A stretch of 64,000 bases of DNA, from positions 5,339,403 to 5,403,402 of the forward strand of contig NZ_SOCE01000001.1 of NCBI RefSeq assembly GCF_004365175.1, in the 5' to 3' direction. Shown one piece after another: positions 10,025 to 17,918 of the stretch. The translations under genes were made by a program, and so were the position numbers. Numbering within the stretch: the stretch's first letter is position 1; each line of letters begins with the position of its first letter. The notes beneath the pieces were generated by a model that had not been told where the DNA came from, did not search any database, and saw only the letters and a list, made by a program, of their open reading frames with translations. Origin of the DNA: Kribbella voronezhensis. GTDB lineage: Bacteria; Actinomycetota; Actinomycetes; Propionibacteriales; Kribbellaceae.

Positions 10025-10341
10025 GCGCTGCCGGTGATTCGCAGGCCGACCACGCCCGCGACGATCAAAGCGATACAGGCGATTCTCGCGGCTGTGAGTG
10101 GTTCGCCGAAGAGCAGCACGCCGAGCGTGACGACGCCGATCGAGCCGAGGCCGGTCCAGACCGCGTACGCCGTACCGACGGGCAGCCGGTCGAGGGTTCG
10201 GGACAGCAGGACGACCGAGATGACGCCGAAGACGAGGACACCGGCCGTCGGCCAGAAGCGGCTGAAGCCCTCGCTCGGTTTGAGGCTGAGCGCGAAGGCG
10301 ATCTCGAAGACCGCCGCCGCGACCAGGACCAGCCACGCCAT
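10021..10341 (-). CDS. SMR family efflux protein
   Basis: A 106-aa small multidrug resistance protein with four membrane helices. The conserved Glu of helix 1 is present (VFEIAFALSLKPSEGFSRFW), as are AYAVWTGLGSIG and LFGEPLTAARI, which place it in the SugE/EmrE group; SugE-type members export guanidinium or quaternary ammonium compounds. Its ATG overlaps the stop of the upstream flavodoxin gene by one base (TGATG), so both belong to one operon, probably repressed by the divergent TetR. The exported compound is unknown. Confidence 0.9.
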   Translation of the reverse strand: MAWLVLVAAAVFEIAFALSLKPSEGFSRFWPTAGVLVFGVISVVLLSRTLDRLPVGTAYAVWTGLGSIGVVTLGVLLFGEPLTAARIACIALIVAGVVGLRITGSA

Positions 10342-10940
10342 CAGGCGGCCAGCGAACCGCGCAGGTGCCGCAAGGTGACCTTGGCGACCCGCTCGCCCAG
10401 GTAGGCGGCCGTGCGCAGATCGGTCTCCGGCGGCGCCTTCTCGGCAGACACGTCGGCATCCGACTGCGCGGTCGCGCCGAGCCAGCTGCCGAGCCGGTTC
10501 AGGTCCTCGATGCTCGCGGTCGACTCGGCCCACCCGGGGTAGAGGTCGAGGCCGACCCAGATCATGCCGTGCTGGGCGGCGAAGACCGAGAAGTCGACCA
10601 GCGTGTTCAGCTTGTCGCCGGCCATCGCCTTCGAGTTGGTGAACCCGGCGGCGAGCTTGTCGCGCCAGCCGAGGTCGGCGGCCCAGACCTTGACGCTGGC
10701 CTCCGCGAACGCCTTGAAGACAGCGCTCGGGCTGCCCATGTAGGTCGGCGCGCCGAAGATGATCGCGTCCGCGGCATCCAGCCGGTCCCACAGCTCATCG
10801 GTCAGCTCGTCCAGCGCGACGAGGTCGGCGACAACGCCCGGTACGGCGGCTGCGCCCGCCGCGACGGCCTCGGCCTGCCTCGCGGTGTGCCCTCGGCCGG
10901 AGTGGTAGGCGATCGCGACGCGGGCGGTTTCGGTACTCAT
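10341..10940 (-). CDS. Flavodoxin family / NADPH-dependent FMN reductase-like protein
   Basis: This 199-aa flavodoxin-fold protein resembles WrbA-type NAD(P)H:quinone oxidoreductases. The FMN phosphate loop is seen at the N-terminus (YHSGRGHTARQAEAVA), and the GAPTYMGSPSAVFKAFAEA block contacts the isoalloxazine ring. Such enzymes reduce quinones by two electrons and protect from redox cycling. The gene has a good ribosome-binding site (GGAGG, 8 nt before ATG) and a TATAGA -10 box adjacent to a TetR operator. It is co-transcribed with the SMR pump and divergent from tetR, suggesting a detoxification unit induced by its own substrate. Confidence 0.85.
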   Translation of the reverse strand: MSTETARVAIAYHSGRGHTARQAEAVAAGAAAVPGVVADLVALDELTDELWDRLDAADAIIFGAPTYMGSPSAVFKAFAEASVKVWAADLGWRDKLAAGFTNSKAMAGDKLNTLVDFSVFAAQHGMIWVGLDLYPGWAESTASIEDLNRLGSWLGATAQSDADVSAEKAPPETDLRTAAYLGERVAKVTLRHLRGSLAA

Positions 10941-10963
10941 GGTGTTTCCTCCAGGGTCTATAG

Positions 10964-10977
10964 CGGACTACAGTCCG
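10964..10977. promoter_or_regulatory. TetR operator 1 (CGGACT-AC-AGTCCG)
   Basis: A 14-bp inverted repeat overlaps the TACAGT -10 box (10969-10974) of the tetR gene and abuts the TATAGA -10 of the divergent flavodoxin gene. Binding here could block both promoters. Confidence 0.7.
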
Positions 10978-10981
10978 TCTC

Positions 10982-11617
10982 ATGAAGGACAGTACCGGAC
11001 CACGGTCCGTTTCTCAATCGGGTCTGCCGTTGCTTGATGAGCCACGCCCCGAGCGGGCTGACGCGCGCCGTAACCGGCTGAAGGTTCTGGAGGCCGCCGA
11101 GCGGCTTTTCGCGGAGCAGGGTGTGAAGAACGTGTCCCTGGACGCGATCGCTGCTGCCGCGGGTGTCGGCAAGGGGACGGTGTTCCGGCGCTTCGGCGAT
11201 CGGGCCGGCCTGGCGGTGGCGCTGCTGGACGAGCGTGAGGTGGAGCTGCAGGCGAAGATCTTGTCCGGTCCGCCGCCGCTGGGGCCGGGCGCTCCGGCCG
11301 TCGAGCGCGTCACGGCCTTCCTCGACTCCTACCTCGAGCTACTCGACCGTCATGTCGAACTGTTCCTGGACAGCGAGAACGCCTCCGACGGCGCCCGCTA
11401 CCGAATCGGCTCGTACCGCCTCTGGCATCGTCACCTGGCGATCCTGGTGGCGGAAGCGCGGCCGGAGTTGGATGCGGAGTACACGGCGCACTTCCTGCTG
11501 GCTCCGCTGGCCGCCGACCTGCACGACGCGCTTCGCTCCGAGGGCTTCGAGCTGGCGCGGATGCAGAGCGGCCTTCGCGCTTCGGTGGTCAGGTTGCTAG
11601 GTGGCCCGCCGGCCTAG
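10982..11617 (+). CDS. TetR family regulator
   Basis: The 211-aa protein has a TetR N-terminal helix-turn-helix at about residues 32-80: RRNRLKVLEAAERLFAEQGV, then IAAAAGVGKGTVFRRFGDR. The C-terminal ligand domain has no recognisable subfamily. The ATG lies seven bases after TACAGT, so its transcript looks leaderless. Two inverted repeats of related sequence flank the start, one over the -10 and one inside codons 5-10. That predicts autorepression and repression of the divergent flavodoxin-SMR operon. Confidence 0.88.
   Translation: MKDSTGPRSVSQSGLPLLDEPRPERADARRNRLKVLEAAERLFAEQGVKNVSLDAIAAAAGVGKGTVFRRFGDRAGLAVALLDEREVELQAKILSGPPPLGPGAPAVERVTAFLDSYLELLDRHVELFLDSENASDGARYRIGSYRLWHRHLAILVAEARPELDAEYTAHFLLAPLAADLHDALRSEGFELARMQSGLRASVVRLLGGPPA
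10996..11009. promoter_or_regulatory. TetR operator 2 (CGGACC-AC-GGTCCG)
   Basis: A second 14-bp repeat with the same CGGAC-N4-GTCCG core, centred 32 bp from operator 1 (about three helical turns) and inside the beginning of tetR. Two sites on one DNA face suggest cooperative binding. Confidence 0.65.
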
Positions 11618-13104
11618 GCAAGCGGATCGCTCGTGGCCGGGCCGAGCCAGGTGGTGAGGGCGTCGGTCAGTCCGGAATCCTCCTCGCCATCCTCACTGGC
11701 CCAGGCGACGTAGCCGTCGGGGCGGATGAGAACGGCAGCCGGTGTGGCGATGTCGCCGACACCTGGGACTGTCCACTGCCGGGTCTCGCACTCTGCGGCG
11801 ACGCGGTCAAGCCGATCCGCCCATCCGGTGAGGGATGTTGCCGGGGCTCCGCCGAGTGTCAGGAGCAGCGGGCGTCCGGTCCGCAGGAGTTCGCACACTC
11901 GGGTGGCCTCACCGGCGACGAGGAGATCGGCGTCGGGGACGCGGCGGCCGGCGAGTGGGTGATCGCCCTTGACGTCGTACTGGATGTCGAGGGCGGTGAT
12001 CATCAGCCCGAGCCGCCGGCGTACGTCGGCGATGTCGAACAGTCCTGCGAAGGTCTCGCGCAGCGCGTCGCTGTGCGGGCCGGGCCGGGAGAGCGCGGTC
12101 TGTGCCCGGGTGTTTTGCAGCACGCGAGCAGCGACCGGATGACGTTCGGCCGCATAGCTGTCGAGCAGATCGTCGGAGGCCTCCCCGCGCAGGACGGTCG
12201 CGAGCTTCCAGCCGAGATTGACGGCGTCCTGGACTCCGGTGTTCAGTCCCTGGCCACCGGCGGGGTAGTGGATATGGGCGGCATCGCCGGCCAGGAACAC
12301 CCTGCCCTCGCGATAGCGGTCTGCCTGGCGGGCCGCGTCGCCGTACTGCGACACCCATCGCGGGCTGTGCATGCCGTAGTCGGTGCCGGCGACCTCGCGG
12401 AAGGACTCACGGAAAGCCTCGAAGTCCGGCTCGGTGGAGCGATCGAGGATCCGGTCGTGGCGCTGCACCAACAATCGGTACCAGCCGGGCTCGAAGGCCA
12501 TCACCGAGAAGTCACCCGGCCCCCGGCGGCGGGAGAAGACCGTGCCCGCGGGCGGATCGGCGAGTTCGACGTCGGCCAGCAAGCCCGTCATGGTCGCCTC
12601 GGTGCCGCTGAAATCGATCCCGGCCAGCTTCCGCACCGCGCTGCGGCCGCCGTCGCAACCGACCAGATAGTCACACCGGATCCGGTCGCCGCCGCCGGTC
12701 TCGACCTCGACGCCGGTGGCGTCCTGGTGGAATCCGAGCACCGGTGATCCCCAGCGCACCGGCGCTCCGAGCTCAGTGACGTAGCCGTCGAGCTCGCGCT
12801 CGATCGCGGCCTGCACGATGCCGAGCGTGAACGGGTAGCGGGTGGGGAAGTCGCTGAAGTCCAGGCGAAGTCCTGCGAAGTGGCCCGCCTGGATCGGTCG
12901 CCCTTGTGGGAGCAGGCGCTCGAGCAGGCCGCGCTGGTCGAAGAGCTCCATGGTCCGGGCGTGGATGCCGCCCGCGCGTGATTCGCCGCTCCGGCCCGGC
13001 AGGGCATCGAGCACGACCACATCGATCCCGGCCAGGCGCAGCTCGCCGGCCAGCATCAGCCCGGTCGGTCCGGCGCCGGCGATGACCACCTGAGTTGTCT
13101 CCAT
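11614..13104 (-). CDS. FAD-dependent aromatic monooxygenase
   Basis: A 496-aa class A flavoprotein monooxygenase. It has the Rossmann GAGPTGLMLAGELRLAG at the N-terminus, the DG motif near residue 150 (VGCDGGRSAVRKLAG) and the second FAD motif GDAAHIHYPAGGQGLNTG at about 285-302, followed by a thioredoxin-like C-terminal extension. Relatives hydroxylate phenols, polyketides, rifamycins (Rox) or tetracyclines (TetX); the GIHARTMELFDQRG block is most like the rifampicin-monooxygenase group. It is transcribed away from a TetR whose C-terminal domain is of the tetracycline-repressor type, across three operators. A role in antibiotic or aromatic detoxification is inference. Its stop overlaps the convergent tetR end. 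Confidence 0.85.
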   Translation of the reverse strand: METTQVVIAGAGPTGLMLAGELRLAGIDVVVLDALPGRSGESRAGGIHARTMELFDQRGLLERLLPQGRPIQAGHFAGLRLDFSDFPTRYPFTLGIVQAAIERELDGYVTELGAPVRWGSPVLGFHQDATGVEVETGGGDRIRCDYLVGCDGGRSAVRKLAGIDFSGTEATMTGLLADVELADPPAGTVFSRRRGPGDFSVMAFEPGWYRLLVQRHDRILDRSTEPDFEAFRESFREVAGTDYGMHSPRWVSQYGDAARQADRYREGRVFLAGDAAHIHYPAGGQGLNTGVQDAVNLGWKLATVLRGEASDDLLDSYAAERHPVAARVLQNTRAQTALSRPGPHSDALRETFAGLFDIADVRRRLGLMITALDIQYDVKGDHPLAGRRVPDADLLVAGEATRVCELLRTGRPLLLTLGGAPATSLTGWADRLDRVAAECETRQWTVPGVGDIATPAAVLIRPDGYVAWASEDGEEDSGLTDALTTWLGPATSDPLA

Positions 13105-13113
13105 GACGGCTCC

Positions 13114-13166
13114 TTAACGTTGTTAGATTCTCTTTAACGATGTTAAGGAGAGCAGAACGTTGTTAA
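13114..13166. promoter_or_regulatory. Three TTAAC-N3-GTTAA operators, 20 bp apart
   Basis: Near-identical 13-bp dyads occur at 13114-13126 (TTAACGTTGTTAG), 13134-13146 (TTAACGATGTTAA, perfect) and 13154-13166 (AGAACGTTGTTAA). Their centres are exactly 20 bp apart (two helical turns). They fill the gap between the monooxygenase and tetR genes and overlap the TAAGGT -10 of tetR at 13164-13169. Confidence 0.8.
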
Positions 13167-13175
13167 GGTGTCAAG

Positions 13176-13853
13176 GTGAGACCAGGAACAGGCGCGAAGC
13201 TCGACGCCGGGATGATCGCCACCGCTGCGCTGGAGCTGCTCGACGAGTCCGGCGTCGACGGGCTGACGATGCGCAAGGTGGCCGCTGCGCTCGGCGTCCA
13301 GGCGCCGGCGCTCTATTGGCACGTCAAGAACAAGCGGGAGTTGCTCGACGCCATGGCTCGGGCGTTGTTCGTCTCCTCCGTCCACGGACTCGAGGCGCCG
13401 CGGCGCGAGACGGACTGGGAGGAGTGGCTGATGGAGTTGGCCGGCCGCCTGCGTTCCGCCCTGCTGCGCTACCGCGACGGCGCCCGGGTGATGGCCGGAA
13501 CCGACATCAGCGACGAGTCCTTATGGCGGGTGACGGAACTGATCCTGCGCACGCTCGAGGATGCCGGTTTCTCGATCCACGAGGCCGCTCGGGTCTTCCC
13601 GATCCTGCTGCACTACACGATCGGTTTCGTCATCGAGGAGCAGGCTCGGGCCGGCCTCGAGTACCCCGACGGCAACCCGTACCGGCCCGACCGCCTGGCT
13701 CAGGTGGTCGACGGCGAGCGCTATCCGCTGACGGCGCAGATGGTGGGCGATCTCTTCACCACCGACCAGGACGCGGAGTTCGACCACGGCCTGCGCGTCA
13801 TCTTGGCCGGCATCCGCGCCACGACCGGACAGAGACCTTCAGAAGGCGGCTAG
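13176..13853 (+). CDS. TetR family regulator with tetracycline-repressor-like C-terminus
   Basis: The 225-aa product has the HTH at residues 10-55 (MIATAALELLDESGVDGLTM, then LGVQAPALYWHVKNKRELLD). The PALYWHVKNK recognition helix is that of TetR(B/D)-type repressors, and the C-terminal half fits the TetR_C drug-binding domain. GTG at 13176 follows TAAGGT by six bases and is the natural start. A rare TTA leucine codon is at 13521-13523 (codon 116), so expression might depend on the UAA-reading tRNA-Leu (bldA) if the organism uses that system. It probably represses itself and the divergent monooxygenase. Confidence 0.88.
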   Translation: MRPGTGAKLDAGMIATAALELLDESGVDGLTMRKVAAALGVQAPALYWHVKNKRELLDAMARALFVSSVHGLEAPRRETDWEEWLMELAGRLRSALLRYRDGARVMAGTDISDESLWRVTELILRTLEDAGFSIHEAARVFPILLHYTIGFVIEEQARAGLEYPDGNPYRPDRLAQVVDGERYPLTAQMVGDLFTTDQDAEFDHGLRVILAGIRATTGQRPSEGG

Positions 13854-14342
13854 GTCGAGAGTCAGGCGTAGCTCGGGAAGCTTGCCGAGACTGGAGCTAG
13901 CGCGCGCTGCTGTCTCGGCAAACCCGTAGCGCCGGTAGAACGCGCGGGCCCTGGCGTTGGCCTCGAGAACCCAGAGCCACACCTCGGTGCAACCTTCGCC
14001 GCGGAGATCGGTGATCGCCGCGTCGGTCAGCAAGCGACCGGCACCGGTGCCCCACCAATCGGGGTGAACGAAGAGGGCGTAGAGCTCGCCGGCGTCGGCT
14101 GGTCCCTCCCTGGCCGGTCCCATGCCTGAGTAGCCGACGATTCGGTCGCCCGCTGCCGCGACATACAGGCGGGAACGGCCCGCGGTGATGCTTTCCGCCC
14201 AACCAGCGGCGATCTTCGCCGGGTCCATCGCATCGAGAAAGTCCTGCGGCACCAGGCCGGTGAACGCTCCGCGCCAACTGGCGACCCGAGCCACGGCCGC
14301 GCCGTACAGGTCGTTGGGTTGGGCTGGGCGGACGGTCAGCAT
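13839..14342 (-). CDS. GNAT family N-acetyltransferase
   Basis: This 167-aa GNAT protein acetylates an unknown amine using acetyl-CoA. The core is clear: RIVGYSGMGPA strand 3-4, YALFVHPDWWGTGAGRLLTD (acetyl-CoA pyrophosphate loop, here WGTGAG in place of RGxGxG) and ARAFYRRYGFAET at the C-terminus. The WWGTGAG loop is accepted in a known GNAT subfamily. It overlaps the convergent tetR by 15 bases and precedes nothing co-directional closely, so it is probably monocistronic. Confidence 0.88.
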   Translation of the reverse strand: MLTVRPAQPNDLYGAAVARVASWRGAFTGLVPQDFLDAMDPAKIAAGWAESITAGRSRLYVAAAGDRIVGYSGMGPAREGPADAGELYALFVHPDWWGTGAGRLLTDAAITDLRGEGCTEVWLWVLEANARARAFYRRYGFAETAARASSSLGKLPELRLTLDLAAF

Positions 14343-14352
14343 GGGGCCGGGG

Positions 14353-14604
14353 TCAGTCGGGCTTCTTCTCGGTGTGGGCGGCTTGGGCTTCGGCCAGGCG
14401 TTTGCGGGCGCCGTCGAGCCATTGCTGGCAGGTGGCGGCCAGTTCTTCGCCGCGTTCCCACAGGGCCAGGGATTCTTCCAGGGTGGTGCCGCCGGCTTCG
14501 AGTTTGCGGACCACCTCGACGAGCTCCTCGCGGGCCTGCTCGTAGGAAATCTCGGGTCGATCGGCGGTCACTTGCTCTCCTCGGGGCTTGCGGTCACTTG
14601 CCAT
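14353..14604 (-). CDS. xseB: Exodeoxyribonuclease VII small subunit
   Basis: XseB, 83 aa, forms the helical tail subunits of exonuclease VII, which trims single-stranded DNA in repair and recombination. The family motif is visible: [20 protein letters not shown], then [20 protein letters not shown]. The gene overlaps the 3' end of xseA by 11 bases, giving the standard xseAB order. The ATG at 14604 is used; the first 17 residues are a poorly conserved extension. Confidence 0.93.
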   Translation of the reverse strand: MASDRKPRGEQVTADRPEISYEQAREELVEVVRKLEAGGTTLEESLALWERGEELAATCQQWLDGARKRLAEAQAAHTEKKPD

Positions 14605-15811
14605 CTTGCTGCACTTCCACGTCGAACCGGCCGTCGCTGACCCGCGCGTTCAACACATCACCAGGCGACACCTGCCCGACTTCCCGTACGGCGGTGCCGT
14701 CGGCCAGCTGGAGCACGGAGTACCCCCGCTCGAGGGTCGCCTTGGGAGACAGGGCCCGCACGCTCGCGAGCCGATGAGTCAGATCGTCTCCGGCCCGGTC
14801 GAGCCGATGCGTGAGGGTCCGGCGGCTGCGGTCGAGCAAGGCGGCAACCTCGTCCGAACGGCGTTGCAGATCGGTCGTCGGAGCAGCCAGCGACGGGCGG
14901 CTCCGGATCGCGGCGAGCGCGTGCGTCTCGCGATCGAGCCAGCCGGTGATCGCCCGGAGTCCACGCTCGCGAAGCAGCCGGACCCCGTCGAGCTCCTCGC
15001 GGACGTCGGGCACGATCCGCTTCGCCGCGTCGGTCGGGGTGGAGGCGCGAAGGTCGGCGACCAGGTCGAGCAACGGCGAATCCGGCTCGTGCCCGATCGC
15101 GCTGACCACCGGCGTACGGGCCTGGGACACCGCGCGGATGAGGCCCTCGTCCGAGAACGGCAGCAGGTCTTCGAGTGAGCCGCCGCCGCGGGCGATGACG
15201 ATCACCTCGACCGCCTCGTCCGCGTCGAGCCGGCGCAGCGCGGTCATCACCTCGCCGGCCGCGGCCGGACCCTGGACCGACGCGTACTCGACGCGGAAGG
15301 CGACGGCAGGCCAGCGACGCTTGGCGTTCTCCAGGACGTCGCGCTCGGCCGCCGAGTCGCGGCCGCAGACCAGGCCGATCGTGTGCGGCAGGAACGGCAA
15401 CGGCTTCTTGCGGTACGCCGCGAAGAGCCCTTCGGCGGCGAGCAGCTGTTTCAGGCGCTCGATCCGCGCCAGCAGCTCGCCGATGCCGACGTGGCGGATC
15501 TCGCTCACCGCCAGCGCCAGGGTGCCGCGGCGGGCGAAGAAGTTGGGCTTCGCGTTGACCACGACTCGCGAGCCGTCGGTGACGGGTGGGTCGACCGCTT
15601 CGAACACCCGCCGGTTGCAGGTGAAGCGCAGCGAGATGTCCGCATCGGTGTCGCGCAGCGTGCCGAACACGGTGGTCGTGCCGCGCCCGATCGACACGTC
15701 CGTCAGCTGCCCCTCGACCCACACGGCGCCGAGCTGGTTGATCCAACTGGCAATGCCGTTCGCAATCGTGCGAACGGCTGCCGGCGCATCCGGTGAAGTC
15801 TCCAAAGCCAC
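14594..15811 (-). CDS. xseA: Exodeoxyribonuclease VII large subunit
   Basis: This 405-aa catalytic subunit has the N-terminal OB fold (residues 15-115, [20 protein letters not shown]) and the catalytic domain with [38 protein letters not shown] and [28 protein letters not shown], including the conserved D-x-x-x-D and GH signatures. The C-terminal coiled-coil (residues 280-370) binds XseB. The actinobacterial length is normal. It is upstream of xseB in the same operon. Confidence 0.95.
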   Translation of the reverse strand: MALETSPDAPAAVRTIANGIASWINQLGAVWVEGQLTDVSIGRGTTTVFGTLRDTDADISLRFTCNRRVFEAVDPPVTDGSRVVVNAKPNFFARRGTLALAVSEIRHVGIGELLARIERLKQLLAAEGLFAAYRKKPLPFLPHTIGLVCGRDSAAERDVLENAKRRWPAVAFRVEYASVQGPAAAGEVMTALRRLDADEAVEVIVIARGGGSLEDLLPFSDEGLIRAVSQARTPVVSAIGHEPDSPLLDLVADLRASTPTDAAKRIVPDVREELDGVRLLRERGLRAITGWLDRETHALAAIRSRPSLAAPTTDLQRRSDEVAALLDRSRRTLTHRLDRAGDDLTHRLASVRALSPKATLERGYSVLQLADGTAVREVGQVSPGDVLNARVSDGRFDVEVQQDGK

Positions 15812-16208
15812 CCCGCGACTCTACGGTGCCGCACCGACAGTCCAGGTCAGGCCTGTGGACAACGCGCCGCCGACCACCAAACCCCAGTACTTTCTCCGAT
15901 GTGCAGCTGTGTCTGCCGGTTTCGAGGTCATTCGGAAGTTCGTTGTCGATGGTTCGGGGGAGCGATGCTTGAAAACCCTTTGCATGGAAGGCGTTCGGGA
16001 CGCATTCTTGAAGTAGTGGAACACCTCCTGGGGGAGCCGCCCGGACAGGGCGGGCGGCTCCTTTTTTGCTTTAGGCAAGCTTTCCTTGTGGGCCCGGGGG
16101 GCGGAGGGGAACCAGCCGATCGGTTGGTTGACGGAACCGGCTGGTTGGTTGATGTGCGGGGGGCGCATGGTCCGCGAAGGTTGAGGTATTCAGCGAGGAA
16201 GGACTCAG
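15812..16208. other. Gene-free spacer with possible small RNA
   Basis: No convincing protein gene is seen in these 397 bases. The segment about 15900-16067 on the plus strand ends in an intrinsic terminator and could be a small RNA of 100-200 nt. Beyond it, 16105-16150 contains repeated GGTTGGTTGA runs and an ACCAGCCG/CGGCTGGT inverted pair whose meaning is unclear. Confidence 0.4.
16033..16067 (+). terminator. Rho-independent terminator without an annotated gene upstream
   Basis: GGAGCCGCCCG (16033-16043) pairs with CGGGCGGCTCC (16051-16061) around a 7-nt loop, followed by six T. It is the only classic stem plus U-run in the window. The xseA gene upstream runs the other way, so the terminated transcript would have to start between about 15815 and 16030. 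Confidence 0.8.
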
Positions 16209-16625
16209 GTGAATACCTCAACGGAGATCGACGGGCAGACGACGCGGGCTGCGTTTCGGACGGTCAGAGGCCTGATCGGCGGTTATCTGGCGCTCAGCGT
16301 GCTGACCCTGGTGGCAGTCGTGCTGCTGCGGAACCACCATTCGATGGTGACGACGCCGGTCTGGGTGCGGACCAGCATCGTGGTGGCGAGTTCGCTGCTG
16401 ATGGCGGCGTTCGCGGCCCGGGCCGCGCGAGGATCGCGGCGGGCTTTCCTGCGGCTGCGGCTGGTGTCGGCGATCATGGTGGTGGCGATCGTGGTGATCA
16501 TCGCGATCCCGGGCAGTTTTCCGGCCTGGTTGAAGGTCGAGCAGGGGGTCTGTGGTCTGCTGCTGATCGGCGTGGTGGTCGTTGTCAATGGCAAGCACCT
16601 GCGGTCGGTCTTCGCCGCCAGGTAA
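16209..16625 (+). CDS. Four-helix membrane protein of unknown function
   Basis: The 138-aa product has four hydrophobic helices at about residues 20-42, 52-70, 84-104 and 110-128 and short loops, with an Arg-rich cytoplasmic turn (AARAARGSRRAFLRLR). No family could be named. The GTG start is preceded by GGAAGGA at a suitable spacing. It lies 36 bases upstream of a sensor kinase gene in the same direction and may be co-transcribed, perhaps as a membrane partner of that two-component system. That link is only positional. Confidence 0.65.
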   Translation: MNTSTEIDGQTTRAAFRTVRGLIGGYLALSVLTLVAVVLLRNHHSMVTTPVWVRTSIVVASSLLMAAFAARAARGSRRAFLRLRLVSAIMVVAIVVIIAIPGSFPAWLKVEQGVCGLLLIGVVVVVNGKHLRSVFAAR

Positions 16626-16661
16626 TGTCGAACTGCCCGGCGCTGACCGAGGGAGGATGGC

Positions 16662-17918
16662 GTGACGTCACCAGAGTCCGCCCGCGTGACGGCTGTCAGG
16701 CCGCGGGCGTGGTCGCCGATGGTGACCGTGGTGCCGTACGTGTTGCTGGGCCTTCTCGCCGGATTCACCGTGTTCGTGCGGTCCGGGCACGATCTCCGGG
16801 TCGATCTCGGCCTCAGTGCGCTGGCTGCGCTGTGGCTGTTGGGGATGTTCAGCCTCCGCCCGGCCGCCCGGGCGCGAACGACGCCGATGGTGTTGTTCAT
16901 CGCCGGACTGCTCGGGATCTGGGCGGTTCTGGTGGTGCGGGCACCCTGGTTCGGATGTTTCGCACCGGCGGCCTTCTTCCTCGTTTTCAGGGTGCTCCGC
17001 TGGCCCTGGTTGATTCCCGGGGTGGCGGGGGCCGCGGCCGTGGCGGGGACAGCCCAGGCGGCCTCGGTCGACAAGAGCACCACCTTCGGACTCCTCGGCT
17101 ACTTCGCCGTCCTCGCCGCCAACATCCTCCCGATGTGCGGCTATGCCTGGTATGCCTGGCGTGGCGCCCGGCAGAACGACGTACGCGACCAGGCGCTGGC
17201 CGAGGTGAGTGAGGCGAACAGGCGGCTGGAGGCGACGTTGGCGGAGAACGCGGTACTGCACCAGCGCCTGCTCGACCAGGCCCGCGAGGCCGGCGTACTG
17301 GATGAGCGGCAGCGGATGGCGCGGGAGATTCACGACACGCTCGCACAGGGGCTGACCGGGATCATCACGCAGTTGCAGGCGGCTGACGATGCGGATCGGG
17401 TGAGTTGGCACAAGCATGTCGAGGCGGCGACCCAGTTGGCGCGGGACAGTCTGCGGGAGGCGCGCCGTTCGGTGCATGCGTTGCGGCCGGAGGCGTTGAA
17501 TCAGGCGGGGCTCGAAGCGGAGCGGTTGAGCGAAGCTGTCGCCGGAGTGGCTGGGCGGTGGTCGAAGCTGCACGGGATCGAGGCCGAGATGACGACAACC
17601 GGTACTCCGCGGCCGCTGCCGGCCGATGCCGAGGTCGCCCTGCTTCGTACTGCGCAGGAGGCGCTGGCCAACGTCGCCAAGCATGCGAAGGCGAGCCGGG
17701 TCGGGGTGACACTGTCGTATCTCGAGGACGCGGTCGCGCTGGATGTTCGCGACGACGGTCAGGGGCTGGCGCAACCATCAACCAGCGAAGGCGGGTTCGG
17801 CCTGGTGGCGATGCGGGAACGGATCGAGGCGCTGTCGGGCGACCTGCAGATCGAGTCCGAGCCAGGAGCCGGTACGGCGATCTCCGCCCGCATCCCGGTC
17901 GCCGGAGCGGACAGATGA
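16662..17918 (+). CDS. NarL-type sensor histidine kinase (DesK/LiaS-like)
   Basis: A 418-aa kinase with five or so N-terminal membrane helices (residues 18-160), a linker coiled coil (NRRLEATLAENAVLHQRLLD), the HisKA_3 dimerisation helix with phosphoacceptor His in REIHDTLAQGLTGII, and an HATPase_c domain ending in GGFGLVAMRERIEALSG. The N box is RTAQEALANVAKHAK. There is almost no extracellular domain, so it probably senses membrane or intramembrane signals. GTG at 16662 follows GGGAGG. The stop overlaps the response-regulator start as ATGA. Confidence 0.92.
   Translation: MTSPESARVTAVRPRAWSPMVTVVPYVLLGLLAGFTVFVRSGHDLRVDLGLSALAALWLLGMFSLRPAARARTTPMVLFIAGLLGIWAVLVVRAPWFGCFAPAAFFLVFRVLRWPWLIPGVAGAAAVAGTAQAASVDKSTTFGLLGYFAVLAANILPMCGYAWYAWRGARQNDVRDQALAEVSEANRRLEATLAENAVLHQRLLDQAREAGVLDERQRMAREIHDTLAQGLTGIITQLQAADDADRVSWHKHVEAATQLARDSLREARRSVHALRPEALNQAGLEAERLSEAVAGVAGRWSKLHGIEAEMTTTGTPRPLPADAEVALLRTAQEALANVAKHAKASRVGVTLSYLEDAVALDVRDDGQGLAQPSTSEGGFGLVAMRERIEALSGDLQIESEPGAGTAISARIPVAGADR

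Noticed and set aside
16071-16090. IdeR/DmdR-like iron box (TTAGGCAAGCTTTCCTT)
   Set aside because: Only the outer halves resemble the consensus and it directly follows a terminator rather than preceding an iron-related gene.
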